A stretch of DNA of 64,000 bases from Sphingobacteriales bacterium 44-61 (GTDB lineage Bacteria > Bacteroidota > Bacteroidia > Chitinophagales > Chitinophagaceae), in the NCBI GenBank assembly GCA_001898405.1, contig MKTW01000002.1, positions 556,175 through 620,174 of the forward strand, in the 5' to 3' direction. Each line of letters begins with the position of its first letter. The stretch's first letter is position 1. Made by a program: the position numbers and the translations under genes. The notes below the pieces were generated by a model that did not search any database, was not told where the DNA came from, and saw nothing but the letters and a program-made list of their open reading frames with translations. Positions 10,314 to 17,660 of the stretch are shown here, one piece after another.

Positions 10314-11036
10314 ATGAACAATAATAAAATAAAATCCGGGGTAAGTTGTCCCATGCCTGTAAACAGGCATGCCTTTAGAATATGGAGATTGTTATTCCTC
10401 TCCATCGTTTTCCTTTCCTGTCAGAAAGGAGAACCGCTGCAAGGTCCGCCCGGCCCCGAAGGACCGGCAGGACAAGACGGTGCGGATGGCAGCGGTGGCA
10501 ACGGTGCAGCCATTGCCTACCAAACACCTGTTGGCACTACATTCAGATGGCTGGGCAATGATAAACAGTTTTACCTCGTACCCAAATTTCCAAGCGGTAT
10601 AGAGCAGGTTGAAGGTATTCCTATCAGGGACAGTGCCAAAACGCTCGCCAATGCTTTGGCATTGGTGTATATGCGCAGCACACGCACAGCAGGTGACACC
10701 GCCTGGATTGCTCTGCCGTATACCATCCGCTCTGCCAGCAACAGCAATGAAACGGATTCCTATGAATATAGTTTGGGTTACCACAATTATGATAATGATA
10801 TAGCGCCCTACGCAGATATCAGCCTTTTCGTGGATGCGGAAATTTATCAGAATATGGCAGGCAGCCTCACACCTGATTATAAAGTACAGGCTTTGCGCAT
10901 CATTTTTATACCCGTCACCGATTCAGGAAGGCTGCAAAGAATACCTGCTTTTGATACATCTCAAAAGGGTTTAAGTATGGAAGAAGTAATGAAGAAGTAT
11001 GGATTGAAGGAAAGTGATTACAGGGGAATAGAATAA
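10314..11036 (+). CDS. Collagen-like lipoprotein, third paralogue
   Basis: A 240-residue lipoprotein with signal peptide and lipobox FLSC (Cys36), followed at residues 43-56 by the Gly-X-Y tract GPPGPEGPAGQDGADG and a glycine-rich linker. The C-terminal part resembles the other two in ending its beta domain with a strand of type ALRIIFIPVTDS, and then adds a short charged tail (MEEVMKKYGLKESDYRGIE). Met14 is an alternative start that would give a more normal signal-peptide length. The DNA between Met1 and Met14 contains a perfect 9-bp hairpin. The gene lies 21 bp after the NHL lipoprotein and closes the surface cluster. Function unknown. Confidence 0.8.
   Translation: MNNNKIKSGVSCPMPVNRHAFRIWRLLFLSIVFLSCQKGEPLQGPPGPEGPAGQDGADGSGGNGAAIAYQTPVGTTFRWLGNDKQFYLVPKFPSGIEQVEGIPIRDSAKTLANALALVYMRSTRTAGDTAWIALPYTIRSASNSNETDSYEYSLGYHNYDNDIAPYADISLFVDAEIYQNMAGSLTPDYKVQALRIIFIPVTDSGRLQRIPAFDTSQKGLSMEEVMKKYGLKESDYRGIE
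10352..10371. repeat. Perfect inverted repeat at the 5' end of the third collagen-like lipoprotein gene
   Basis: CATGCCTGT at 10352-10360 and ACAGGCATG at 10363-10371 form a 9-bp stem with a 2-nt centre. The hairpin contains the alternative start codon Met14 of the lipoprotein, so it could influence start choice. Confidence 0.5.
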
Positions 11037-11073
11037 CGTGATATTTTTCATAATTGACAATTTGCAACCAGCT

Positions 11074-11484
11074 ATGACAGGCGTTAACATCATCCTTTTC
11101 ATATTGGCTTTGTTTGCCTTTTTGCCGCTCACTATTTTCCTTTATAAAAAAAGAAGGGCAGAAAAAATATTGAAAGAGGGCAAATCTATAACAGCAATTA
11201 TTTTTGATATTGTTGCTGGGTACAAATACCGTTACGAAGTAGTGCACTATTATTTTACGGCTGCAAATGGCAAACAATACAAAGGCAAGCTTACAACCAC
11301 ACCAGGCAAACATCGTATCAGGGAAACTATTGAAGTCTTTTATTTACCCGAAAATCCAAAACGAAATACGGTAAAGGGAGCATGGGGAAGCACTGTCTTT
11401 TTAATATTTATGATCGTTATTACTATAGTAGTATTGTGGATGACGTACAAGTTGTTTCAAATGGTGAGTGCAGGGGAGATATGA
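11074..11484 (+). CDS. DUF3592-like membrane protein
   Basis: A small protein (136 residues from the ATG at 11074; a GTG at 11038 would add 12). It has two membrane segments, about residues 5-23 (IILFILALFAFLPLTIFLY) and 110-130 (VFLIFMIVITIVVLWMTY), flanking a soluble beta domain. That domain has the family pattern VVHYYFTAANGKQYKG, then a V-x-YLPENPKRN turn, matching DUF3592 proteins. Its role in the family is unknown. It begins just after the last collagen-like lipoprotein (stop at 11034-11036) and could be read with it, though its content does not tie it to that cluster. Confidence 0.75.
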   Translation: MTGVNIILFILALFAFLPLTIFLYKKRRAEKILKEGKSITAIIFDIVAGYKYRYEVVHYYFTAANGKQYKGKLTTTPGKHRIRETIEVFYLPENPKRNTVKGAWGSTVFLIFMIVITIVVLWMTYKLFQMVSAGEI

Positions 11485-11582
11485 TAATTGCATTGACAGG
11501 TTGAAAAACTGATGAACGGAGATAGCAGAAATCTGCGATATTTTGTAACTTAACCGTTGATTTACTGCTAAACCAAACTACT

Positions 11583-11939
11583 ATGAATAGTAAGAACAAT
11601 GCCAGAGTTTACAAAATGTCCTTTGCAAGCGTTTACCCGCACTATATCCAAAAAGCGGAGAAAAAAGGGCGGACCAAAGCGGAAGTAGATGAAATCATAT
11701 TTTGGCTGACGGGCTATAATGCAAAGACGTTCCAACAGCACCTCGACAATAAAACCAATTTCGAAGACTTTTTCAATAAAGCGAAAATCAATCCCAATGC
11801 TTCAAAAATCACGGGAGTGATTTGCGGCTATCGCGTGGAAGAGATCGAAGATAAACTAATGCAACAAATCCGTTACTTGGATAAGATGATTGATGAGCTA
11901 GCAAAAGGCAAGATAATGGAGAAGATTTTAAGAAAGTAA
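11583..11939 (+). CDS. DUF2200 family protein
   Basis: A 118-residue soluble protein. From Met12 ([20 protein letters not shown]) it matches the compact DUF2200 family: a conserved Y-P[12 protein letters not shown] start, [12 protein letters not shown], then [22 protein letters not shown], and a C-terminal helix that ends in lysines. Family members are cytoplasmic, about 110 residues long and of unknown function, so Met12 at 11616 is a plausible alternative start. The gene stands alone: about 100 bp of non-coding sequence precedes it, and a convergent hydrolase gene follows. Confidence 0.85.
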   Translation: MNSKNNARVYKMSFASVYPHYIQKAEKKGRTKAEVDEIIFWLTGYNAKTFQQHLDNKTNFEDFFNKAKINPNASKITGVICGYRVEEIEDKLMQQIRYLDKMIDELAKGKIMEKILRK

Positions 11940-12030
11940 CCGCCAAACGGAATAGCAATAAAATTGGATCTGTAACCCCACTTGCAGTAAGGTCCACCCG
12001 CTTTGAACGATAAGTATATTTTGAAAAATA

Positions 12031-13551
12031 CTATTTCTTTGAAATAAACTCCCCCCTCTCATCATTCCAGATCAGCTTATCGATCTGCCATTTTGTTATC
12101 TGCCCAAAAGAGGAACGTTGCTTTTCCAGTTTCTGCGCAAGGATCAGCTTTTCCCCATCTGTTCTGAGCGTGATCATTCCATACGTGGACACTACCCTTT
12201 GTTTTACCTTATCACTTTTCAGCTTCTTGGCTTCGATCACAATATACTCTGAAGAGGACCTTGAAAGTTCTGTGCTGTAAATAAGCGGACGGTCGCCACG
12301 TCCGTATTTGCCAATAGCCCCAAGCGTTTCAGGTCTCGGATGACAAAAAGATTCCTCATCTCCACTGGAAATGACAGTAGCAATGGGATTGATCGCCTGT
12401 AAAAATTCATTCGTGATATCATGACTTCCATGGTGGCAGGATTTGGCAACTTCCGACTGGAAGAATGGTCTGCAATCCTCAATGATCTGCCGGAGTTCAG
12501 CCTGGGCAGCGCTATTATTTCCCGTTGCTTCTGCTACCCTTTTTTTCACCTCTTCAATATCCTTACCACTATACTGGCTCATCAGGTAATCGGCCGATTT
12601 TGAGTTCAGATCACCACCCAGCAAAACCTTTACCTTCCCTATCCTTGCCATCAGCACTACTGAGTGACCGTTCTTTGTTTTCCCTACATCATCGCTAAAC
12701 CATCTCAGCGCCTTCTTCCCTCCCACCAGTTCGGGAACAGGCGCAAGCACTTCCAGCTTTAATGATTTGTCTTTATACAACAGGTTCTCCTTTGTCAGGT
12801 CCTTTGACACAGCCTCGATCGAAATATCCGGGAACGTGGCTATAGCTCCGGCCAATATTTTTTCATAATTGCTTTTCTTTCCTTCTGCATCAAGGACCCT
12901 GGTCAGTTTTTTATGCGTATCAATAAAATCAGTCAGGTATTTTCGCCCGTTTACTGAAGCACTTGCTCCAAGAGTGCTGCCTGTACGCTGGATAATACCA
13001 TTGTGATATATCTTCTCAAAATGTATCTGCCGTGATTGCCCGGCAGGAGGAGAAGAAAGCAAAGGAGCGAATCCTTTATAATGATCTTCATCCGGGTGGC
13101 TGACCACTGCATGGAACTTTGGCAACTGGCCACCAGGTTTGGCAAGGTTGAACCGCCAGCGCAGGAAGCGGTACATATTATCACTTTCTCCCGCATCAAT
13201 TACAAAATGCTCATCAGCTGGTGTTACCAAATGACAGCCGTCTCCCTGCCCGATGTCTACAAAATTCACTTCCAGCAACCGGCCGGTCTGGATTTCATCC
13301 AACCGTATCCAACCTTCATCCTGCCGGCTTCGTACACGCAACCAGGTTTCTCCCTCATGCTCCTGCATTGAACTTTCGTTCCATTTGAGATAAGCCGTCC
13401 GGGTTTTATTTTTGGGAGGTGTGATATAGTCGCCGAAAAGCAAATGCTGAATAGATTTGCCTCCGGGTTTATCAAATATCCTTACTTCGGGAAAAACGGC
13501 AAAGCCATGGCCCTGCCGGGTCAGTTGGCGGAGTTTGGATGGTATAGGCAT
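12031..13551 (-). CDS. ComEC-type metallo-beta-lactamase-fold hydrolase with N-terminal SH3-like domain
   Basis: A 506-residue soluble protein. Residues about 20-90 resemble a bacterial SH3-like domain (FPEVRIFDKPGG ... WLRVRSRQDEGWIRLDEI). From residue 93 a metallo-beta-lactamase fold begins (VNFVDIGQGDGCHLV). The metal site HPDEDH is at residues 152-157, followed by LLGGDLNS and a SCHHGSHD segment. The order DIGQGD, HxDxDH, GGD and HHGSHD is that of the ComEC/Rec2 C-terminal hydrolase domain, but the membrane channel parts are absent, so this is a stand-alone version. It lacks a signal peptide and is probably cytoplasmic. Substrate unknown; some stand-alone relatives act on nucleic acids or serve in defence. 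It is divergent from the AraC regulator gene. Confidence 0.85.
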   Translation of the reverse strand: MPIPSKLRQLTRQGHGFAVFPEVRIFDKPGGKSIQHLLFGDYITPPKNKTRTAYLKWNESSMQEHEGETWLRVRSRQDEGWIRLDEIQTGRLLEVNFVDIGQGDGCHLVTPADEHFVIDAGESDNMYRFLRWRFNLAKPGGQLPKFHAVVSHPDEDHYKGFAPLLSSPPAGQSRQIHFEKIYHNGIIQRTGSTLGASASVNGRKYLTDFIDTHKKLTRVLDAEGKKSNYEKILAGAIATFPDISIEAVSKDLTKENLLYKDKSLKLEVLAPVPELVGGKKALRWFSDDVGKTKNGHSVVLMARIGKVKVLLGGDLNSKSADYLMSQYSGKDIEEVKKRVAEATGNNSAAQAELRQIIEDCRPFFQSEVAKSCHHGSHDITNEFLQAINPIATVISSGDEESFCHPRPETLGAIGKYGRGDRPLIYSTELSRSSSEYIVIEAKKLKSDKVKQRVVSTYGMITLRTDGEKLILAQKLEKQRSSFGQITKWQIDKLIWNDERGEFISKK

Positions 13552-13644
13552 AAGGTGTGTTTACATGAAAATTAAACATTTTAATTGCCTTCCTGCGGTA
13601 TTCACGGTAAAATAATTATACCCGTATGGAGGCATACTCCGTTA

Positions 13645-13663
13645 GTTCCGATTTATACAATTC
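13645..13663 (+). promoter_or_regulatory. 19-bp element upstream of the AraC regulator, shared with the next operon
   Basis: GTTCCGATTTATACAATTC lies 17 bp before a TAATTTTG box (13681-13688). The same 19 bp with one mismatch recur at 14518-14536, 18 bp before a TACCTTTG box. Placement and duplication suggest binding sites for the AraC regulator encoded between them. Confidence 0.45.
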
Positions 13664-13680
13664 CTTTTTCCCGGAATAAC

Positions 13681-13688
13681 TAATTTTG
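13681..13688 (+). promoter_or_regulatory. Candidate Bacteroidota -7 box (TAATTTTG) for the AraC gene
   Basis: Exact match to TAnnTTTG, 10 bp before the ATG at 13699. This would leave only a very short leader. No clear -33 TTG box is visible at the usual spacing; the 19-bp shared element occupies that region instead, as expected for an activator-dependent promoter. Confidence 0.35.
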
Positions 13689-13698
13689 AGGGGGTTCC

Positions 13699-14514
13699 AT
13701 GCTCTATAAAGAATACATACCAGGCCAGGCCTTGCAGCAATATGTGAAATGCTATTATCTATCTGAATCGGACAGCGGTATTCCGGTTGAAGATAAAGCG
13801 TTTGCCACTGGCTGTATCGAAGTCATGTTCAATCTTGGCAGTGGTAAATGGCAAACATCGGTTGACGGCAATTTCATTACCACACCTTCCATCGAGCTAT
13901 GGGGGCAGATCATCAAGCCATTGACCTTCCGTTCGCTGGGCAGCAACCGCATGTTCGGCATAAGGTTCTATCCGCACACTGCAGCCGCATTCCTGGATGA
14001 TGAAATAAGCCTGTTCGGTGATCGTGTATCCAACTTCGCTGATATCGCCGGAAAGGAAGCGAAAACACTGCATGCGAAATTGCAGGAAGCAAAATCACCT
14101 GGTGAACTGATCACACTTACTGAAGAATATTTATTGCAACGCCTGGCTTTCGGGGAAAAGAAATGGCAGAAGATAAACCTGATAGGGAATGTAATCCATG
14201 AATTGAAACAGGAAGATTTTTTCGACAATATAGAAAATGTAGCTTCGAGGTACGGCATCACATCCCGCTATCTTCAAAAAATTTTCTTACAGCATACCGG
14301 CCTTACCCCAAAACTCTACTGCAAGATCAACCGGTTTCAAAACAGCCTGTTGTTGATTGCGAGAAGTAACCTATCCCTCACTGCTATTGCTTATGAATGC
14401 GGCTATTTCGACCAGTCACATTTTATACGTGAGTTCAAATCCTTCACCAACACCCCTCCTTCAGGCTTTGATACGGATAATTCTTCAGCCGTTCTTGCTT
14501 CTCCTAACAAATAA
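13699..14514 (+). CDS. AraC-family transcriptional regulator (DUF6597-type N-terminus)
   Basis: A 271-residue regulator. The N-terminal half (YKEYIPGQALQQYVKCYYLSE ... GSNRMFGIRFYPHTAAAFL) is the DUF6597-type sensor domain found in many Bacteroidota AraC proteins. The C-terminal ~100 residues hold the two AraC helix-turn-helix motifs: VASRYGITSRYLQKIF with TGLTPKLYCK, then LTAIAYECGYFDQSHFIREFK. It probably senses a small molecule and activates nearby genes. The downstream PEP-mutase-family operon and its own promoter share a 19-bp element, suggesting autoregulation plus control of that operon. GAGGGGG just upstream of the ATG is a good ribosome site. Confidence 0.9.
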   Translation: MLYKEYIPGQALQQYVKCYYLSESDSGIPVEDKAFATGCIEVMFNLGSGKWQTSVDGNFITTPSIELWGQIIKPLTFRSLGSNRMFGIRFYPHTAAAFLDDEISLFGDRVSNFADIAGKEAKTLHAKLQEAKSPGELITLTEEYLLQRLAFGEKKWQKINLIGNVIHELKQEDFFDNIENVASRYGITSRYLQKIFLQHTGLTPKLYCKINRFQNSLLLIARSNLSLTAIAYECGYFDQSHFIREFKSFTNTPPSGFDTDNSSAVLASPNK

Positions 14515-14517
14515 GCT

Positions 14518-14536
14518 GTTCCGTTTTATACAATTC
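14518..14536 (+). promoter_or_regulatory. Second copy of the 19-bp AraC-associated element
   Basis: GTTCCGTTTTATACAATTC, 18 of 19 identical to 13645-13663. It begins 4 bp after the AraC gene stop and lies 18 bp upstream of the TACCTTTG box that precedes the PEP-mutase-family gene. Confidence 0.45.
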
Positions 14537-14554
14537 GCGGGGATTCTGTTGAAA

Positions 14555-14562
14555 TACCTTTG
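14555..14562 (+). promoter_or_regulatory. Candidate -7 box (TACCTTTG) for the PEP-mutase-family operon
   Basis: Exact TAnnTTTG match 20 bp before the ATG at 14583, with the shared 19-bp element at activator distance upstream. Confidence 0.45.
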
Positions 14563-14582
14563 GGACAATAAAACAGAAAATC

Positions 14583-15356
14583 ATGTCAGCTAATTTTGAA
14601 AAATTTAAAGCCCTGCACCAGACAGGCGAGTTGCTTGTTTTACCAAACGCATGGGACGCAAAAAGTGCAACACTTTTCCAGGAAAAACATTTTCAGGCAA
14701 TAGGCACATCCAGTGCTGCCGTAGCCGCCAGCCTGGGTTACCAGGATGGCGAGAATATGCCTTTCAGCGAATACCTCTTTGTAATACAACGCATCCTTAC
14801 TGTTGTAAAAATTCCTGTATCCGTTGATATCGAAATGGGTTATGGCAAAACAAAAGAGCAGATCCTGGAAAACATCGTTCGCCTTACTGATCTGGGAGTA
14901 GCGGGTATTAATATCGAAGATTCAATTATCCACAACTCAAAACGAGCGCTTCAGAATGCCCCAGATTTTGCAGCGATTATTGAGTACGTAAAGAACAAGC
15001 TGGCTTCAACCAACCGATCTCTTTTCATCAATCTCCGGTGTGATACGTATATCCTGAATGTACCTGATAAAGCCAAAGAAACGGCCCAAAGATTAAAGGT
15101 ATATGAAGCCGCGGGAGCCGACGGGATCTTTCTTCCATTTATCCATGAAGAAAAGGAGATAGCTCATGCCGTTTCCAATACCAGGCTCCCTCTCAATGTG
15201 ATGTGTGTACCAGATCTCCCTGATTTTAAAACCCTGCTGAAACTGGGTGTAAAAAGGGTGAGTATGGGACCATTCCTGTTCAATAAAGTATATAAAGCCG
15301 CCGGGGATCTTTCAGAAAAAGTTCTCACAGAAAACAATTTTTCACCCATTCTTTAA
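14583..15356 (+). CDS. Isocitrate lyase / phosphoenolpyruvate mutase family protein
   Basis: A 257-residue protein of the PEP mutase/isocitrate lyase superfamily, a TIM-barrel fold acting on C-C or C-P bonds of 2-oxo acids. Visible motifs are LPNAWDAKSA at the start, VDIEMGYGKT (metal-binding Asp/Glu region, about residue 79), GVAGINIEDS, and FINLRCDTY. The last replaces the more usual NARTD of PEP mutases and methylisocitrate lyases. Substrate cannot be assigned. It is followed after 21 bp by a SnoaL/SgcJ-like gene, and the pair is preceded by the AraC gene, so all three probably act together in a small-molecule response. Confidence 0.88.
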   Translation: MSANFEKFKALHQTGELLVLPNAWDAKSATLFQEKHFQAIGTSSAAVAASLGYQDGENMPFSEYLFVIQRILTVVKIPVSVDIEMGYGKTKEQILENIVRLTDLGVAGINIEDSIIHNSKRALQNAPDFAAIIEYVKNKLASTNRSLFINLRCDTYILNVPDKAKETAQRLKVYEAAGADGIFLPFIHEEKEIAHAVSNTRLPLNVMCVPDLPDFKTLLKLGVKRVSMGPFLFNKVYKAAGDLSEKVLTENNFSPIL

Positions 15357-15377
15357 TCAATCTATAAAATAACAAGT

Positions 15378-15758
15378 ATGAACCTTCCAACAAAAGCACA
15401 GGACGCACATAGCGCACTGGCAGCCGCTTACAATACAGGCGATTTAAACACCGTATTGAGCATGTATGATGTAAACGGGATCATTGTAGCCGAGCCCCGC
15501 AATCCTGTATCGGGCAGGGAAAAATTTGAAGCTGCCGTAAAAGCCATTCTTGCCATCAAAGGGACAATGGAAATAAAGACCGTGTACTGCCTGCAAAGTG
15601 ATGATGTGGCTGTGGGCAGATCAGAATGGAGCATCAAAGACAATGGCGAAACAAAAGTGAGCGCCAAAGGCATTGAATTGCTGAAGCGACAGCCAGACGG
15701 CACCTGGAAGGTATTGATCGATCATGCATTCGGAGCAGAAGCAAATCTTGTTGCGTGA
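15378..15758 (+). CDS. SgcJ/EcaC-type SnoaL-fold (NTF2-like) protein
   Basis: A 126-residue NTF2-like protein. The pattern AHSALAAAYNTGDLNTVLSMYDVNGIIVAEP, then GREKFEAAVKAIL and a C-terminal LLKRQPDGTWKVLIDHAFG, is typical of the DUF4440/SgcJ group, which forms a small cone-shaped pocket and is often annotated as an oxidoreductase without biochemical proof. It lies 21 bp after the PEP-mutase-family gene and is probably co-transcribed with it. Cytoplasmic, ligand unknown. Confidence 0.85.
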   Translation: MNLPTKAQDAHSALAAAYNTGDLNTVLSMYDVNGIIVAEPRNPVSGREKFEAAVKAILAIKGTMEIKTVYCLQSDDVAVGRSEWSIKDNGETKVSAKGIELLKRQPDGTWKVLIDHAFGAEANLVA

Positions 15759-15778
15759 AAAGGATGTTCATCACAACT

Positions 15779-16126
15779 TTAGCTTTTTAAGGGATGATGC
15801 AGGTAAAGAAGCACGAGGTTGATCAATAAAAAAGGGATCTCGATCAGTACACCTTTCAGGTCCCTGCCTTGCAGGTGAAAACAGATGATCAGCAGAATAC
15901 CGGCAGCCATCAGGAAGTTGCCCCAGAGAAATGTTTTAGGATGCAGGATCAGCAAGGCGCTTAACATCGTGATAAGACCGTTGATCAGCAAAGCTGTTTT
16001 ATTGAAATGCCATTTATCAAACATAGCCACCATTTCCGGTTTGGCTGTAACCATGGCATATCCCTGCTTCAGTCCCATTATGACAGCAACGAGCATAAGC
16101 GCTCCGCTTAATACTTTAATCAGCAT
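15779..16126 (-). CDS. DoxX-like small integral membrane protein
   Basis: A 115-residue protein with four hydrophobic segments at about residues 1-20, 43-61, 66-83 and 91-110, the size and topology of DoxX/DUF4267-like membrane proteins. The loop KPEMVAMFDKWHF between the first two segments is amphipathic. Function in the family is poorly known. It is convergent with the SgcJ-like gene, with a 20-bp gap. An SDR gene upstream on the same strand is separated from it by a terminator-like hairpin, so it is probably transcribed alone. Confidence 0.75.
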   Translation of the reverse strand: MLIKVLSGALMLVAVIMGLKQGYAMVTAKPEMVAMFDKWHFNKTALLINGLITMLSALLILHPKTFLWGNFLMAAGILLIICFHLQGRDLKGVLIEIPFLLINLVLLYLHHPLKS

Positions 16127-16202
16127 CAGGTTTGTTTTGTTTAACTAAATATAACCAGTTTTTTGTAATGCTACATTTTGATAAAGGTTAGATTCCCATA
16201 AT

Positions 16203-16240
16203 AAGAATTCCAATGCTCTGAACAGAGCATTGGAATTCTT
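16203..16240 (-). terminator. Hairpin terminator after the SDR gene
   Basis: A 17-bp perfect stem: AAGAATTCCAATGCTCT at 16203-16219 pairs with its complement at 16224-16240 around a GAAC loop. It lies 15 bp beyond the stop of the SDR gene, in its direction of transcription. Confidence 0.65.
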
Positions 16241-16255
16241 TCCTCAGGATAAGGC

Positions 16256-17011
16256 TTATCTGGTGGTATATCCACCGTTTGCAAAAATGGTTTGACCGGT
16301 AATCCACCATCCGTCAGTAACCAGGAATTCTACAAGCGGTGCAATATCTTCGATCCTGGTAAGTCCGCCGAGCGCAGAAGCTGATTTGTGATAAGCTACG
16401 GAATCATTGGTTTCTGCAGGATAAAAGAACGGGGTATCCATAGGGCCGGGTGCCACAGCGGTAACAGATATCCCTCTTTCCCCAAACTCTTTTGCTGCAG
16501 CTCTTGTAAAATGTTCAACCGGGGCTTTGGCTCCTGCATAAGTGGAATAATAGCCGGTAAAAGCAGCCAGGAGTGAAGTAACAATAGTACATATCTTCCC
16601 ATTATCGTTCAACTGCTTGCCTGCCTCCTGCATAAAGAAATAGGCCTGCTTGGCATTTATCGCCATCATGGTGTCATAATCCGCTTCTGTTGTATCCACA
16701 AAAGGCTTTTTAAGCACCATGCCTACTGTGTTGATGGCAATATCGATACCTCCAAATCTGGCTTTAGCATCAGCAAAGAGTTTCTGCACATTGCCTACTT
16801 TGGTAAGATCACCCTGCAACAGTATTGCTTCGCCTCCCCCTGCCTTAATATCAGCGAGTGTTTTTTCAGCTTCTGCTTTTGTTTTATCACTATTGTAATG
16901 AATAGCCAGTTTTGCACCTTTCGCTGCCAGATTACGGCTTATCAGTCCGCCCAGGTTTTTAGCTCCTCCGGCAATAAGAACAATTTTACCCTTTAAATCA
17001 TTTCTTGACAT
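16256..17011 (-). CDS. SDR-family NAD(P)-dependent oxidoreductase
   Basis: A 251-residue short-chain dehydrogenase/reductase starting at the ATG at 17011; an upstream TTG would add seven residues. Visible motifs are the nucleotide-binding turn IAGGAKNLGG (a variant of TGxxxGxG), INTVG in the place of NNAG, the catalytic segment with Tyr and Lys (YSTYAGAKAPVEHFTRAAAKE), and VAPGPMDTPFF. It is a classical SDR by length; the substrate is unknown. An AraC-type DNA-binding protein gene lies 57 bp upstream on the same strand, so the two may be co-transcribed and the regulator may control this enzyme. Confidence 0.9.
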   Translation of the reverse strand: MSRNDLKGKIVLIAGGAKNLGGLISRNLAAKGAKLAIHYNSDKTKAEAEKTLADIKAGGGEAILLQGDLTKVGNVQKLFADAKARFGGIDIAINTVGMVLKKPFVDTTEADYDTMMAINAKQAYFFMQEAGKQLNDNGKICTIVTSLLAAFTGYYSTYAGAKAPVEHFTRAAAKEFGERGISVTAVAPGPMDTPFFYPAETNDSVAYHKSASALGGLTRIEDIAPLVEFLVTDGWWITGQTIFANGGYTTR

Positions 17012-17067
17012 AAGATCTTTTTTAATGTTCAATGATGAAGTAAAGTTGAGTCGCTAATAGCGGGATA

Positions 17068-17466
17068 TCATGGTGAACTTTTCGGTTTTTTACCGCTTGA
17101 ATATTTTTCCCTGTATTGGCCTGGAGTTATTCCCATATATTTTTTATAAAACTTGCCGAAATTGGAAGGGTCATAAGTCAGTTTAAGCGCAATTTCGCTT
17201 ACGGCAAGATCAGTCCTGGCAAGCAAAGCATTGGCCTGCTCCAGTATCTTTTGTATATAAAAATGACAGGGGTGATGCCCATAATCCTCTTTGATGATCT
17301 CGATCAGGTATTTGTGGGATACAAACAGTTTTTGCGCAATATCCTTTAATTCCAGCATTTCGGTTGCTTTGCCATTGATAAGATCAGCGAGGTGATCGTC
17401 CAGCAAATTGAAATACCTGTCGGCTATTTCTTTTTTACGCAATATGGTGTTTTGTGGTGAATACAT
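17068..17466 (-). CDS. Short AraC-type DNA-binding regulator
   Basis: A 132-residue protein consisting almost only of the AraC DNA-binding region. The first helix-turn-helix is LKDIAQKLFVSHKYLIEIIK. The second is VSEIALKLTYDPSNFGKFYK, followed by the family signature MGITPGQYREKY. A short N-terminal helix (ADRYFNLLDDHLADLIN) replaces a ligand domain. It lies upstream of the SDR gene on the same strand, with 57 bp between them. The downstream ~200 bp toward the GlxA-like gene holds no further gene. Confidence 0.85.
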   Translation of the reverse strand: MYSPQNTILRKKEIADRYFNLLDDHLADLINGKATEMLELKDIAQKLFVSHKYLIEIIKEDYGHHPCHFYIQKILEQANALLARTDLAVSEIALKLTYDPSNFGKFYKKYMGITPGQYREKYSSGKKPKSSP

Positions 17467-17660
17467 GCAGAAATGATGTTCAATCAGTCTTCAAGTTACA
17501 AAAGCAATAGCATATACACAGGGCTTTATTATTTTATTGAAAATATAAGTGAGGTTGCTATCTGCAATGCAATGCATACCGCAGTGTACATTATCCTGTA
17601 AAATCGTTCACCTGAAATCCCGCGTAAGGGATATTTTTCCGGATAGCCTGCGGCGCCATG

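Noticed and set aside
17467-17660. 194-bp gap between the short AraC gene and the GlxA-like gene
   Set aside because: It contains only a weak 5-bp ATCCC/GGGAT stem and no convincing gene or promoter box.
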